Assembly (NCBI GenBank): GCA_026415315.1
Contig: JAOAHI010000018.1
Span: forward strand, 1 to 33,716
Direction: 5' to 3'
Origin: Methylohalobius sp.
Lineage (GTDB): Bacteria; Pseudomonadota; Gammaproteobacteria; Methylococcales; Methylothermaceae
DNA: 33,716 nucleotides
The notes under the pieces were generated by a model. It worked only from the letters and a program-made list of their open reading frames with translations. It was not told where the DNA came from and did not search any database. Shown piece by piece: positions 1 through 6,709 of the stretch. The number at the start of each line of letters is the position of its first letter. Position 1 is the stretch's first letter. A program made the translations under genes and the position numbers.

Positions 1-72
1 TCCTAAGTGGTATTATGTACCTGTCACCTAATCGTCGGGGCTAACCCCGCTTTGCCCGCAAGGAGAAGCCAA

Positions 73-573
73 ATGAGCCAAGGCGTCTATAACGTCCTGT
101 TTTTGTGCACCGGAAACTCCGCCCGCAGCATTATGGCTGAGGTGCTGCTCAACGCCTTCGGACAAGGGCGGTTTCGGGCATTCAGTGCCGGCAGCCACCC
201 GACCGGATACGTCCATCCTTTGGCCTTGGACAAGCTCGCCAAGGAAGGCTTGCCGACTGAAGGGTTGCGCAGCAAGAGCTGGGAGGAGTTTGCTCGGCCT
301 GAGGCGCCGCCGCTTGATTTTGTCATCACCGTCTGCGATCAAGCCAAAGGTGAGCCTTGCCCCGTCTTCCCAGGCCGCCCGATCACCGCCCACTGGGGGG
401 TTCCTGATCCAGCAGCCGTCGTAGGCTCCGAGGGCGAAAAACGGCTTGCCTTTGCCAAAGCCTACGCCCTGCTCGAGCGCCGGATTTCCCTGTTCGTCAA
501 CCTGCATCCCGAAAACTTGGAGCGCCTGGCCCTGGAACAAAAAGTGCGCGCCATCGGAGAGGTGCAGCTATAG
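73..573 (+). CDS. arsC: Arsenate reductase ArsC, low-molecular-weight phosphatase (thioredoxin-type) family
   Basis: The 166-residue cytoplasmic enzyme probably reduces arsenate to arsenite through a cysteine relay. The phosphatase loop CTGNSARS places Cys12 and Arg18 in the CX5R pattern. Two more cysteines, in VCD (Cys88) and EPCP (Cys96), complete the three-cysteine set of thioredoxin-coupled ArsC, and HWGVPDPA (about 107-114) matches the conserved Asp loop. The ATG at 73 is chosen over an upstream in-frame GTG or similar because AAGGAG at 60-65 sits 7 nt before it and the family motif then starts at residue 12. It converges with merR, with 7 bp between the stops. No other ars gene is visible; the window begins just upstream, so it may be the last gene of an ars operon. 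An ordinary protein-tyrosine phosphatase is less likely because the extra cysteines are present. Confidence 0.88.
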   Translation: MSQGVYNVLFLCTGNSARSIMAEVLLNAFGQGRFRAFSAGSHPTGYVHPLALDKLAKEGLPTEGLRSKSWEEFARPEAPPLDFVITVCDQAKGEPCPVFPGRPITAHWGVPDPAAVVGSEGEKRLAFAKAYALLERRISLFVNLHPENLERLALEQKVRAIGEVQL

Positions 574-580
574 GCATGCC

Positions 581-988
581 TCACTTAAGGCCGCTTTCCA
601 GCACCGAGATCAAAGGACAACAAATCTGACCTTCGGCCCGGTCACAGCGTTGGATCAGATCATCCAAGGCCGCCTCGATCCGCTTAAGATCTGAAATCCG
701 CACGCGCACGTCTTCGAGCTTGCGGCGCGCTAACTCGCGCGCCTCAGCGCAGTGGGTACCGTCTTCCAGTTTCAGCAACTGGCCGATTTCCTCCAAGCTA
801 AACCCTAAGCGCTTAGCCGCTTGAATGAACTTAAGGCGCGCCAGCGTCTTTTGGTCGTAGCGGCGGATGCCGCCATACGGGCGCGGCGGGACCGGCAATA
901 ACCCTTTGCGCTGGTAGAAACGGATGGTTTCTACGTTAACCTCGCCCGCTTTAGCGACCTGACCGATCGTCCAAAGTTTGCTGGCCAT
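581..988 (-). CDS. merR: Mercury-responsive transcriptional regulator MerR
   Basis: This 135-residue MerR-family regulator has an N-terminal winged helix (WTIGQVAKAGEVNVETIRFY, about 6-25) and a coiled-coil dimer helix. Cys80 (DGTHC), Cys115 (IQRC) and Cys124 (CCPLI) line up, with an offset of 2, with the Hg(II)-binding Cys82/117/126 of Tn501 MerR, so mercury rather than another metal is the expected signal. The ATG at 988 is preferred to the ATG at 1024, because the extra 12 residues would be read out of merA in another frame and are not MerR-like. The start lies 4 nt after the merA stop, without a clear Shine-Dalgarno, so translation is probably coupled to merA. It is downstream of merA on the same strand rather than divergent as in Tn501/Tn21, so it should be expressed from the promoter it controls. 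Confidence 0.92.
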   Translation of the reverse strand: MASKLWTIGQVAKAGEVNVETIRFYQRKGLLPVPPRPYGGIRRYDQKTLARLKFIQAAKRLGFSLEEIGQLLKLEDGTHCAEARELARRKLEDVRVRISDLKRIEAALDDLIQRCDRAEGQICCPLISVLESGLK

Positions 989-992
989 GGAG

Positions 993-2621
993 CTAGGCGG
1001 CACAGCACGAAAGTCGCCGAACATCCTTACGAAAGGCCTGGGCGCACAGCTTCAGCCCCTCGACCATCGTCAAATAGGGGAAAAATTGGCCGGCCAACTT
1101 ATCCACCGTCATCTGCGCACGGATCGCTAAAGCCGCAGCCTGGATCACCTCACCAGCGTTGGTCGCCAGCACATGGGCGCCGAGCAAGCGGCCGCTTTCG
1201 CGCTCGGCAACGAGGTGGATAAATCCCCGCGTGTCGAAATTGACCAAAGCGCGCGGTACCTCGTCCAAGCTTAAAGTGCGGCTTTCCGCCCTCAACCCCA
1301 AGCGGGCCGCCTCCTGCTCGGTAAGCCCAACGCTGGCCACCTGCGGATCGGTGAAAAACACTACCGGCAAAACTGTAAGATCCAGTTTGGCATGCCCCCC
1401 GGTCATATTGACCGCAGCACAATGCCCAGCGGCGGCCGCTACGTACACGTGCTGGGGCAGGCCGGTGCAATCGCCTGCCGCATAGATGTGCTCGGCTGAG
1501 GTGCGAAGAAAAGCATCCACTAAGATCGCACCGTTTTTATCGGTGGCCACGCCAGCCCGGGACAGCTCAAGCCCAAAAGTATTTGGCCTTCGGCCGACGG
1601 CGATGAGCAGCTTATCACCAACGATAACTTGGTTGTGGCTAGTAGTGACCTCAAACCGCTCTCCGCGGTAGCGCACGTCAACCAGCTGCGTATGGAGCAT
1701 TATCTGCATTCCCTCCTGGGCAAGAATCTCCTTAAGATAGGCCCCTAATTCAGGAAAAAGGCGAGACAGCAAGGTGGAGCGGGCGATCAGCGTCACCCTT
1801 GAGCCTAGGCGGCGAAAAGCCTGGGCGAGCTCTAAAGCCACCGCTGAGCCACCATAGACAATCAGATGTTCGGGCAAGGTCTCTGCCGCCAGCGCTTGGG
1901 TCGAGGTCCAATAAGGGGTCTCTTTAAGCCCTGGGACTTGGGGGAGCGCGGGCACTGCGCCAGTGGCGATCAAAATCCGGTCAGGTTGCAGGCACTTCTC
2001 CCCATCTTGGCCGGTGACCTTTAGCGTGTGGGCGTCCTCAAAGCGGGCCGTGCCGCGCAGTAAATGCAGGTTGGGATTCGTCTCCAGAAGGCGTTGGTAT
2101 TTAGCGGACCGCAATTCCTCCACCCGCGCCTGAAGTTGAGCCAGCAGCGCGTTCCAATCGACTTGCGGTGGTGCATGATCTAAACCAGCAAAAGGGTGAT
2201 AAGCCTTGAGATGGGCTATCTGCGCGGCCTGGATCAAGATCTTAGACGGCACGCAGCCTGTGTTGACACAGGTGCCGCCTAAAGTGCCAGGCTCGATCAG
2301 AGTTACTCTTGCTCCTTCCTCTGCAGCGCGCAGGGCGCAAGCAAATGCCGCCGCACCGCTGCCGAGAACGGCGATGTTCAATCCACAACCATTTCCTGGA
2401 CGCGCCTTTGGAGTTTGGGCGAGCGGTTCGGCGCTGAAGTCTTTGGCCGCTTCTGCTTCAGGCAGCCGCGAGACAGGCAGCGAAGAGGCCGCTTCAACGC
2501 GCGCCAGCCCCTCTGGATACGAAACTTGCGCTGCCATGCTTGTCAGTTCTTGCAGCGCTTGCTCTACTTGCCGAGCGCCGTGGTCGCAAGTTGTGCCACC
2601 GACGCGCCCAAGAATACCCAT
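993..2621 (-). CDS. merA: Mercuric reductase MerA
   Basis: This 542-residue flavoprotein disulfide reductase reduces Hg(II) to Hg(0) with NADPH in the cytoplasm. The FAD-binding segment VLGSGAAAFA is followed by the redox-active GTCVNTGCVPSK (Cys118 and Cys123). The C-terminal Cys pair Cys539-Cys540 (SCCAA), which delivers Hg to the active site, is intact. The N-terminal metal-binding (NmerA, HMA-like) domain is recognisable, but its GMTCxxC motif reads GTTCDHGA: Cys12 is kept and the second Cys is Gly15. The ATG at 2621 is chosen because AGGAGG lies 7 nt upstream (GG and TCG between) and it begins at the HMA domain. A longer frame back to 2741 would run through the promoter. It is transcribed from the mer promoter at 2698-2728 together with merR. 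Confidence 0.95.
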   Translation of the reverse strand: MGILGRVGGTTCDHGARQVEQALQELTSMAAQVSYPEGLARVEAASSLPVSRLPEAEAAKDFSAEPLAQTPKARPGNGCGLNIAVLGSGAAAFACALRAAEEGARVTLIEPGTLGGTCVNTGCVPSKILIQAAQIAHLKAYHPFAGLDHAPPQVDWNALLAQLQARVEELRSAKYQRLLETNPNLHLLRGTARFEDAHTLKVTGQDGEKCLQPDRILIATGAVPALPQVPGLKETPYWTSTQALAAETLPEHLIVYGGSAVALELAQAFRRLGSRVTLIARSTLLSRLFPELGAYLKEILAQEGMQIMLHTQLVDVRYRGERFEVTTSHNQVIVGDKLLIAVGRRPNTFGLELSRAGVATDKNGAILVDAFLRTSAEHIYAAGDCTGLPQHVYVAAAAGHCAAVNMTGGHAKLDLTVLPVVFFTDPQVASVGLTEQEAARLGLRAESRTLSLDEVPRALVNFDTRGFIHLVAERESGRLLGAHVLATNAGEVIQAAALAIRAQMTVDKLAGQFFPYLTMVEGLKLCAQAFRKDVRRLSCCAA

Positions 2622-2697
2622 CGACCCCTCCTGACCGATCTCTAAGCTTACCCGTTTGGTAGAATTTTCTCTCATTCGCTCACCCATCATGAAGGCA

Positions 2698-2728
2698 AAC
2701 TTAAGCGCGTAGTCAGGTACGGAGTCAA
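2698..2728 (-). promoter_or_regulatory. mer-type operator/promoter of merA-merR
   Basis: On the minus strand TTGACT (2723-2728) and TAAGTT (2698-2703) are separated by exactly 19 bp, CCGTACCTGACTACGCGCT. The over-long 19-bp spacer and a partial dyad (CGTAC..CTACG) between the boxes are hallmarks of MerR-activated promoters. It lies about 77 bp upstream of the merA ATG. Only 22 bp separate it from the ATG of the divergent ynfA-like gene, so MerR bound here could also affect that gene. Confidence 0.85.
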
Positions 2729-2750
2729 CCGTCAGGTGCAACGGTAGCTC

Positions 2751-3095
2751 ATGGGGCAGACGCTTTTGGTGCTGAAAACCACCGTCCTGTTCGTCCTGAC
2801 TGCGCTGGCCGAGATCATCGGCTGCTTTTTGCCTTATCTTTGGCTACGCCAAGGCGGGCCCCTGTGGCTATTGGTTCCGGCCGCGGCGAGCCTGGCGCTT
2901 TTCGTCTGGCTGCTTACCCTACACCCTGCTGCCAGCGGGCGAGTCTATGCCGCTTACGGCGGCGTCTATGTAGCCATGGCCTTGGTCTGGCTCAAGGTTG
3001 TGGATAACGTGGAACTGACTCCCTGGGATTGGGCCGGGGCCGGCATCGCCCTGCTGGGGATGGCGGTCATCGTGCTCGGCTGGCACCAAACCTAG
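2751..3095 (+). CDS. ynfA: YnfA-like (UPF0060) small four-helix membrane protein
   Basis: A 114-residue inner-membrane protein with four hydrophobic segments (about 9-30, 37-57, 67-83, 92-110). It carries the family signatures [15 protein letters not shown] and [22 protein letters not shown]0060 proteins resemble small multidrug resistance transporters, but their substrate is not established. It lies between merP and merA in the opposite orientation: its ATG is 22 bp from the merA promoter, and its stop is 11 bp from the merP stop. No strong Shine-Dalgarno is visible. The position suggests that it was inserted into, or recruited to, the mercury resistance locus. Its role there is unknown. Confidence 0.85.
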   Translation: MGQTLLVLKTTVLFVLTALAEIIGCFLPYLWLRQGGPLWLLVPAAASLALFVWLLTLHPAASGRVYAAYGGVYVAMALVWLKVVDNVELTPWDWAGAGIALLGMAVIVLGWHQT

Positions 3096-3106
3096 GGCGG
3101 GCAGCC

Positions 3107-3382
3107 CTACTGGCGCACCGCCGATGGATAGCCAGCATCGGTTGTCGCCTGGATTAAGGCTTCAGGTCCAGCTTTGTCTGGGTCATAGGTAACGGTGGCG
3201 GTTTTGGCCGCAAAATCGACCGCCACAGAACTTACCCCAGAGACTTTTTCTAACGCCTTTTTGACCGCCAACGGGCACAGCTCACAGGTCATGTTCTTGA
3301 CGTCCAAAGTGACCGTTTTAAGCTCGCCGGCACCCACCCCAAAAGGTAAAGCAACGAGCACAGCCAGCAGCCACTTACGCAT
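3107..3382 (-). CDS. merP: Periplasmic mercury-binding protein MerP
   Basis: This 91-residue protein binds Hg(II) in the periplasm and passes it to MerT. A signal peptide (MRKWLLAVLVALPFGVGA) is followed by one heavy-metal-associated domain with the intact site MTCELC (Cys33 and Cys36). The ending DAGYPSAVRQ is typical of MerP. The ATG at 3382 has AGGAGG 5 nt upstream. A GTG at 3388 overlaps that Shine-Dalgarno and is unlikely to be the start. It follows merT with a 16-nt gap and is presumably co-transcribed from the promoter at 3779-3809. Confidence 0.95.
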   Translation of the reverse strand: MRKWLLAVLVALPFGVGAGELKTVTLDVKNMTCELCPLAVKKALEKVSGVSSVAVDFAAKTATVTYDPDKAGPEALIQATTDAGYPSAVRQ

Positions 3383-3398
3383 AAACACCTCCTCTCAA

Positions 3399-3746
3399 TC
3401 AATAAAGCAATAAGATAAGCCGAGGTGCGGCGAGAAGAATCAAAACGAAGCCCGCAACGATCCAAAATATCCGGCGTTGGCGCGCCAGAGCGGAAGTATC
3501 GGCGCACGGCACACCTGGCGCGCACGCCCTGGGCTTGAAGTACAGCCGGTAGCATGCCAATGCCAAAAACAGAAACGCAAACCCGATGAAAAATGGCCGA
3601 TACGGCGCCATCGCCGTCAGCGCGCTCAGCCAGCTCCCCCCGATTCCCAGTATCATCAAAACAAAAGGCAGAACGCAGCACGTCGACGCGCCGATGGCCG
3701 CGACAACGCTCGCGATCAGCGATCCATTCCCGGGCCGATGCACCAC
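3399..3746 (-). CDS. merT: Mercuric ion transporter MerT
   Basis: A 115-residue inner-membrane protein with three predicted helices (about 11-38, 49-68, 93-114). It carries Hg(II) from MerP into the cytoplasm for MerA. The vicinal pair Cys23-Cys24 (ASTCCVLP) lies in the first helix, and Cys75 and Cys81 (RACAPGVPC) sit in the cytoplasmic loop, as in Tn501 MerT. The start is a GTG at 3746, with a GAGG-type site a few bases upstream; the adjacent GTG at 3743 is an alternative. First gene of the merT-merP unit. Confidence 0.94.
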   Translation of the reverse strand: MVHRPGNGSLIASVVAAIGASTCCVLPFVLMILGIGGSWLSALTAMAPYRPFFIGFAFLFLALACYRLYFKPRACAPGVPCADTSALARQRRIFWIVAGFVLILLAAPRLILLLY

Positions 3747-3778
3747 CTCAACCTCGCTAAGACTCTTTCTCTCTTAAA

Positions 3779-3809
3779 ATTTAACTCCCGTACCTGTATA
3801 CGAAGTCAA
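3779..3809 (-). promoter_or_regulatory. mer-type operator/promoter of merT-merP
   Basis: On the minus strand TTGACT (3804-3809) and TTAAAT (3779-3784) flank a 19-bp spacer, TCGTATACAGGTACGGGAG, with the dyad CGTA..TACG. This is a second MerR-type promoter, like the one before merA. It begins 15 bp beyond the end of the upstream efflux gene and lies about 33 bp before the merT GTG. Confidence 0.85.
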
Positions 3810-3824
3810 GGATACTCCAAGCGT

Positions 3825-5042
3825 CTAGACTGCCTTCTTCCCAGCAGGAGGATCTTTAAACTGCCGGCGCTTTCCAAGTCTTAAAGCAAGCAGCAGAAAA
3901 CCAACCGCTGCCGCATACGCGCCCCATTCGCTTAAGCCCCACTCAGCCGGCGCCCTGAGCGTCGCCCACCATTGAGTCAAGTCTCCTCTCACGCTCTGCA
4001 GGCGCAAGCCCAACCCTAAGAGCAAAAAAATAACTGCTAGAATCCAGCACATGGACCGCCAAGGCAAAAGCCAAGGTGCATGAGCAAGAGGCTCTCCGCG
4101 GCCCAGATGATGGCCGCAAGATACGTGCGGTTCATGCGCCTCGACTAGGCAAGCCAGTCCCCCGTCCGGGCTTTGAAACTCAAACTCCAGCGTGGAATGG
4201 TGGATTTCATAATTTTGGGCCAGTTTGCGCTTGAGGCGCCTTTTGATCTCCTCAATCCTGCCGGCATCCTCAAAGTCGATCACCACATGGCCTTCCAGTG
4301 AACGGCGATGCTCGTCGATCTGCCACACGTGCACGTGGTGCAAGCCCTGGATGCCCGGCTCGCTCTCTAGGGTGTGGATCAGTTCGGCCAGATCGATGTC
4401 AAGGGGAGTGCTCTGCATGAGAATGCGCACGGCTTGCTGGATATCGGTCCAGCCGTGGTAGAGCACATAGGTCGCAATCAGCACCGTGCAGACCAAATCG
4501 GCCAGCGTCCAGCCATAGAGCACGATCAGGCTGCCCGAGACGATCACCGCCACCGAACCCAGAGCATCGGCGAGGTTGTGGAGAAAGGCGGCGCGGATGT
4601 TGAGGCTGCGTTTAGCGCCGGCGTAGGTCAAAAGCACCGTGACTGTGTCTACTACCAGCGCAAAACCCCCTATGTACACGACCGGCCATCCAGCGATGGG
4701 TTGGGGGTTAAAAGCGCGCACCACCGCCTCATAGAGCAAATACAGACCGAGCAAAATCAAGGCGGTCAAGTTGATCAGAGCGCCGATCAATTCTGCGCGC
4801 TGGTAGCCAAAGGTGCGCAGGGCATCCGCTGGACGCCTGGAAACCCGGCGCGCCACCAGCGCCACTCCCAAGGAACCGGCATCGCTCAAATTATGCAGAG
4901 CGTCGGCCACAAGAGCCAAACTACCGGAAATCACCCCACCTAAAACCTGCACCGCCGTCAACAAGACATTAGCCAGAAACGCCCAAATCAGGCGAGTCTC
5001 GTCGCCGTCGGCAGGCAGATGGACGTGATCGTGGTGGGCCAT
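3825..5042 (-). CDS. Cation diffusion facilitator (CzcD-like) metal efflux protein with extra C-terminal membrane domain
   Basis: A 405-residue proton-coupled divalent metal exporter of the CDF family. The N-terminus is His-rich (MAHHDHVH). Six helices follow, with the metal-site motifs HNLSD (in ADALHNLSDAGS) and HNLAD (in AAFLHNLADALGS), then the cytoplasmic ferredoxin-like domain (IQGLHHVHVWQID). Ordinary CzcD-type proteins are about 300-320 residues. This one continues with a Cys/His segment (HEPHVSCGHH) and two further hydrophobic helices (about 325-345 and 370-390). The ATG at 5042 is chosen because it begins the His-rich N-terminus and lies 1 nt after the upstream stop, which implies coupled translation. 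Zn, Cd or Co is the likely substrate, but the metal cannot be read from the sequence. Confidence 0.88.
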   Translation of the reverse strand: MAHHDHVHLPADGDETRLIWAFLANVLLTAVQVLGGVISGSLALVADALHNLSDAGSLGVALVARRVSRRPADALRTFGYQRAELIGALINLTALILLGLYLLYEAVVRAFNPQPIAGWPVVYIGGFALVVDTVTVLLTYAGAKRSLNIRAAFLHNLADALGSVAVIVSGSLIVLYGWTLADLVCTVLIATYVLYHGWTDIQQAVRILMQSTPLDIDLAELIHTLESEPGIQGLHHVHVWQIDEHRRSLEGHVVIDFEDAGRIEEIKRRLKRKLAQNYEIHHSTLEFEFQSPDGGLACLVEAHEPHVSCGHHLGRGEPLAHAPWLLPWRSMCWILAVIFLLLGLGLRLQSVRGDLTQWWATLRAPAEWGLSEWGAYAAAVGFLLLALRLGKRRQFKDPPAGKKAV

Positions 5043-5043
5043 A

Positions 5044-5910
5044 TCAAACCGAGCTCGCCTCTCCCTTAAAGACGGCTTCGAACACGCACGAGTAATCCTC
5101 GCGCCCATGGCCAGCCAAGGCGCGCAGGTACAAATCGCGCGCTGCCTCGAGCATCCGCGTATCGGTCGCTTTTGCCTCGCAACGGAACAAGTCTATGTCC
5201 TTGAGGAGATGCTCGGTCGGAAAATTAGGATGGCTATAATCGTGCGCTTGCATTCGGCCAAGCTTTTTATCGAACGTGGAGGCGTACAAAGCGCTCTTGC
5301 GCAAGATCTCCATGAAAGTCTCCACCGCCACTTGATGCTCCTGCACAAAGGCCAAACTCGTGGCAAAGGCTACGGTTAAGGTGGCAATCAGCTGATTAAG
5401 CGCCAACTTCAAAGCGGCAGCTTTTCCTACCTCACCTATATAGTGCACCTGACCCAAATGCTTCAACACAGGGCGCAGGGTTAAAAACGCCCTTTCCTGT
5501 CCACCCACCATAATCAACAAATTTCCGTCTCTCGCCTCGGGAATACTGCCTAACACCGGTGCCTCAAGATAAGTACCGCCGGCGTGCGCCACCCGCTCAG
5601 CCAGTCTCCGGCTCTCAGAAGGGGCGATGGTCGCCATCTGCACCAAGGTTTTGCCAGCCAACTCCATCCCGCGCAGGGCGTCCTGGATAGCGGCAAAATC
5701 GCTCAGCATGGTAAAAGCAATACAGCTTGCGGCCACTGCCTCGGCTGGAGTCGCTGCCAATCGCGCTCCCTGTTCCACCAGCGCTTTAGCCTTGGCTGGA
5801 GTGCGGTTCCAAACCCAAAGCGTGTAGCCCTGGGCGATAAGGCGCTTGGCCATAGGCTCGCCCATAAGCCCTGTACCTAGCCAAGCAAACGAGAAGCTTG
5901 TCTCCGTCAT
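5044..5910 (-). CDS. NAD(P)-dependent beta-hydroxyacid dehydrogenase (3-hydroxyisobutyrate dehydrogenase / glyoxylate-succinic semialdehyde reductase family)
   Basis: A 288-residue soluble oxidoreductase. The N-terminal Rossmann motif GTGLMGEPMAKRL (about 12-24) binds the cofactor. The substrate loop APVLGSIPEARDG and the catalytic-lysine segment AALKLALNQL (about 165-174) are both present, and the C-terminal helical domain is complete. Family members reduce or oxidise short beta- or gamma-hydroxyacids; the substrate here cannot be assigned. The ATG at 5910 is the natural family start, but there is no strong Shine-Dalgarno. It is the first gene of a two-gene unit with the CDF pump (1 nt between stop and start). 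A functional link between the two is not obvious. Confidence 0.85.
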   Translation of the reverse strand: MTETSFSFAWLGTGLMGEPMAKRLIAQGYTLWVWNRTPAKAKALVEQGARLAATPAEAVAASCIAFTMLSDFAAIQDALRGMELAGKTLVQMATIAPSESRRLAERVAHAGGTYLEAPVLGSIPEARDGNLLIMVGGQERAFLTLRPVLKHLGQVHYIGEVGKAAALKLALNQLIATLTVAFATSLAFVQEHQVAVETFMEILRKSALYASTFDKKLGRMQAHDYSHPNFPTEHLLKDIDLFRCEAKATDTRMLEAARDLYLRALAGHGREDYSCVFEAVFKGEASSV

Positions 5911-5929
5911 TTAAGATTCGCCTACAGAT

Positions 5930-6029
5930 CCCCAATTTTTTGGGGAATTTAAACCCAAAAACCGACTAGGACAAGTTGCTGCTTTAGGCAGCACAACAAA
6001 CCACTCCCTTTGGAGAGTATCGACTCTCC
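5930..6029. repeat. Cluster of three short inverted repeats in the intergenic region
   Basis: Three perfect hairpins lie in the 160-bp gap between two minus-strand genes: CCCCAATTTTTTGGGG (5930-5945), GCTGC-TTTAG-GCAGC (5978-5992) and GGAGAGT-ATCG-ACTCTCC (6012-6029). None has a long U-tract in the minus direction, so they are not textbook terminators. They could be leader structures for the downstream dehydrogenase-CDF unit or processing sites. Confidence 0.5.
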
Positions 6030-6076
6030 TCCGGTCGTGGCCCTGCCGGTCCTCTCTTGGGATCGCTTCTTAAGCA

Positions 6077-6709
6077 TCACAGCTCTATCGCTCCCGAAGG
6101 CTTCTCCTTGGACTTCAATTGCTCCAACTCTTGACGCAACTTTTCCATTTCCCGCTGAAGCTGAGGAAGGACGTCCTGCTTAAATTTTTCCTCCGCCTCG
6201 CGCATCTGCCGCGCCAACTCATGCAACCGCTGCTCAAGCTCGCGTAGCTGCGGTGACTTGGGAAGCTCTTCCAATTCCCGGTTAAGTTCCTTCAGCTCTT
6301 TTTGCAGGAGTTGAACCCCCTCCCCTAACCCCCTGAGCAGCGGCCCAAGCAACGAGGAGGTAGGTTCCGTGCCTTCGACCACGGCACCGTCTTCCAGGGG
6401 CTGGCATTGGGGGTCGGACAAGACAAAGACGCCTTGCCGGCCAGGGACGGCTGGATCGGCCTCAACTGTGAAGCGAGAACAAACGGTGATCTGAGGGCGA
6501 AACGGCGCGCGTACTGTCACCACGACGAGGTTTTCCCCTGCCACCGGCTCAATCGCCTGCACTCGACCAACCTCGCGCCCAGCTAGAAAAACCGGATCTT
6601 TAGCCTTTAGCCCAGAGACCTCGCGGAAGCGGATAGAAAAATTCAAATCGCGGCCTTGACAAGCATAGAGCTCCAAGACAAACAGCCACCACCCATAACG
6701 AGCTTTCAT
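6077..6709 (-). CDS. MCE/MlaD-domain protein with C-terminal coiled coil
   Basis: A 210-residue envelope protein. A short N-terminal hydrophobic segment (MKARYGWWLFVLELYAC) is a signal anchor or possibly a lipoprotein signal (LYAC, Cys17; the Tyr at -2 is unusual). An MCE/MlaD domain follows (about 24-110; FREVSGLKAKDPVFLAGREVG is the characteristic stretch). The C-terminal half (about 120-205) is rich in heptad-like Leu/Glu/Lys/Arg and should form a long coiled coil. MCE proteins act as hexameric lipid-transfer rings between membranes. Ordinary MlaD partners (MlaE, MlaF) are not adjacent. The ATG at 6709 overlaps the kinase stop as ATGA, so the two genes are translationally coupled. A TTG at 6715 is an alternative start. 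Confidence 0.78.
   Translation of the reverse strand: MKARYGWWLFVLELYACQGRDLNFSIRFREVSGLKAKDPVFLAGREVGRVQAIEPVAGENLVVVTVRAPFRPQITVCSRFTVEADPAVPGRQGVFVLSDPQCQPLEDGAVVEGTEPTSSLLGPLLRGLGEGVQLLQKELKELNRELEELPKSPQLRELEQRLHELARQMREAEEKFKQDVLPQLQREMEKLRQELEQLKSKEKPSGAIEL

Noticed and set aside
2622-2741. Upstream extension of merA by 40 codons to an ATG at 2741
   Set aside because: The extension runs through the mer promoter, is not MerA-like, and the ATG at 2621 has a strong AGGAGG.
2751-3095. EmrE-type SMR multidrug transporter
   Set aside because: The signatures ([17 protein letters not shown]) are those of the UPF0060/YnfA family, not classical SMR.
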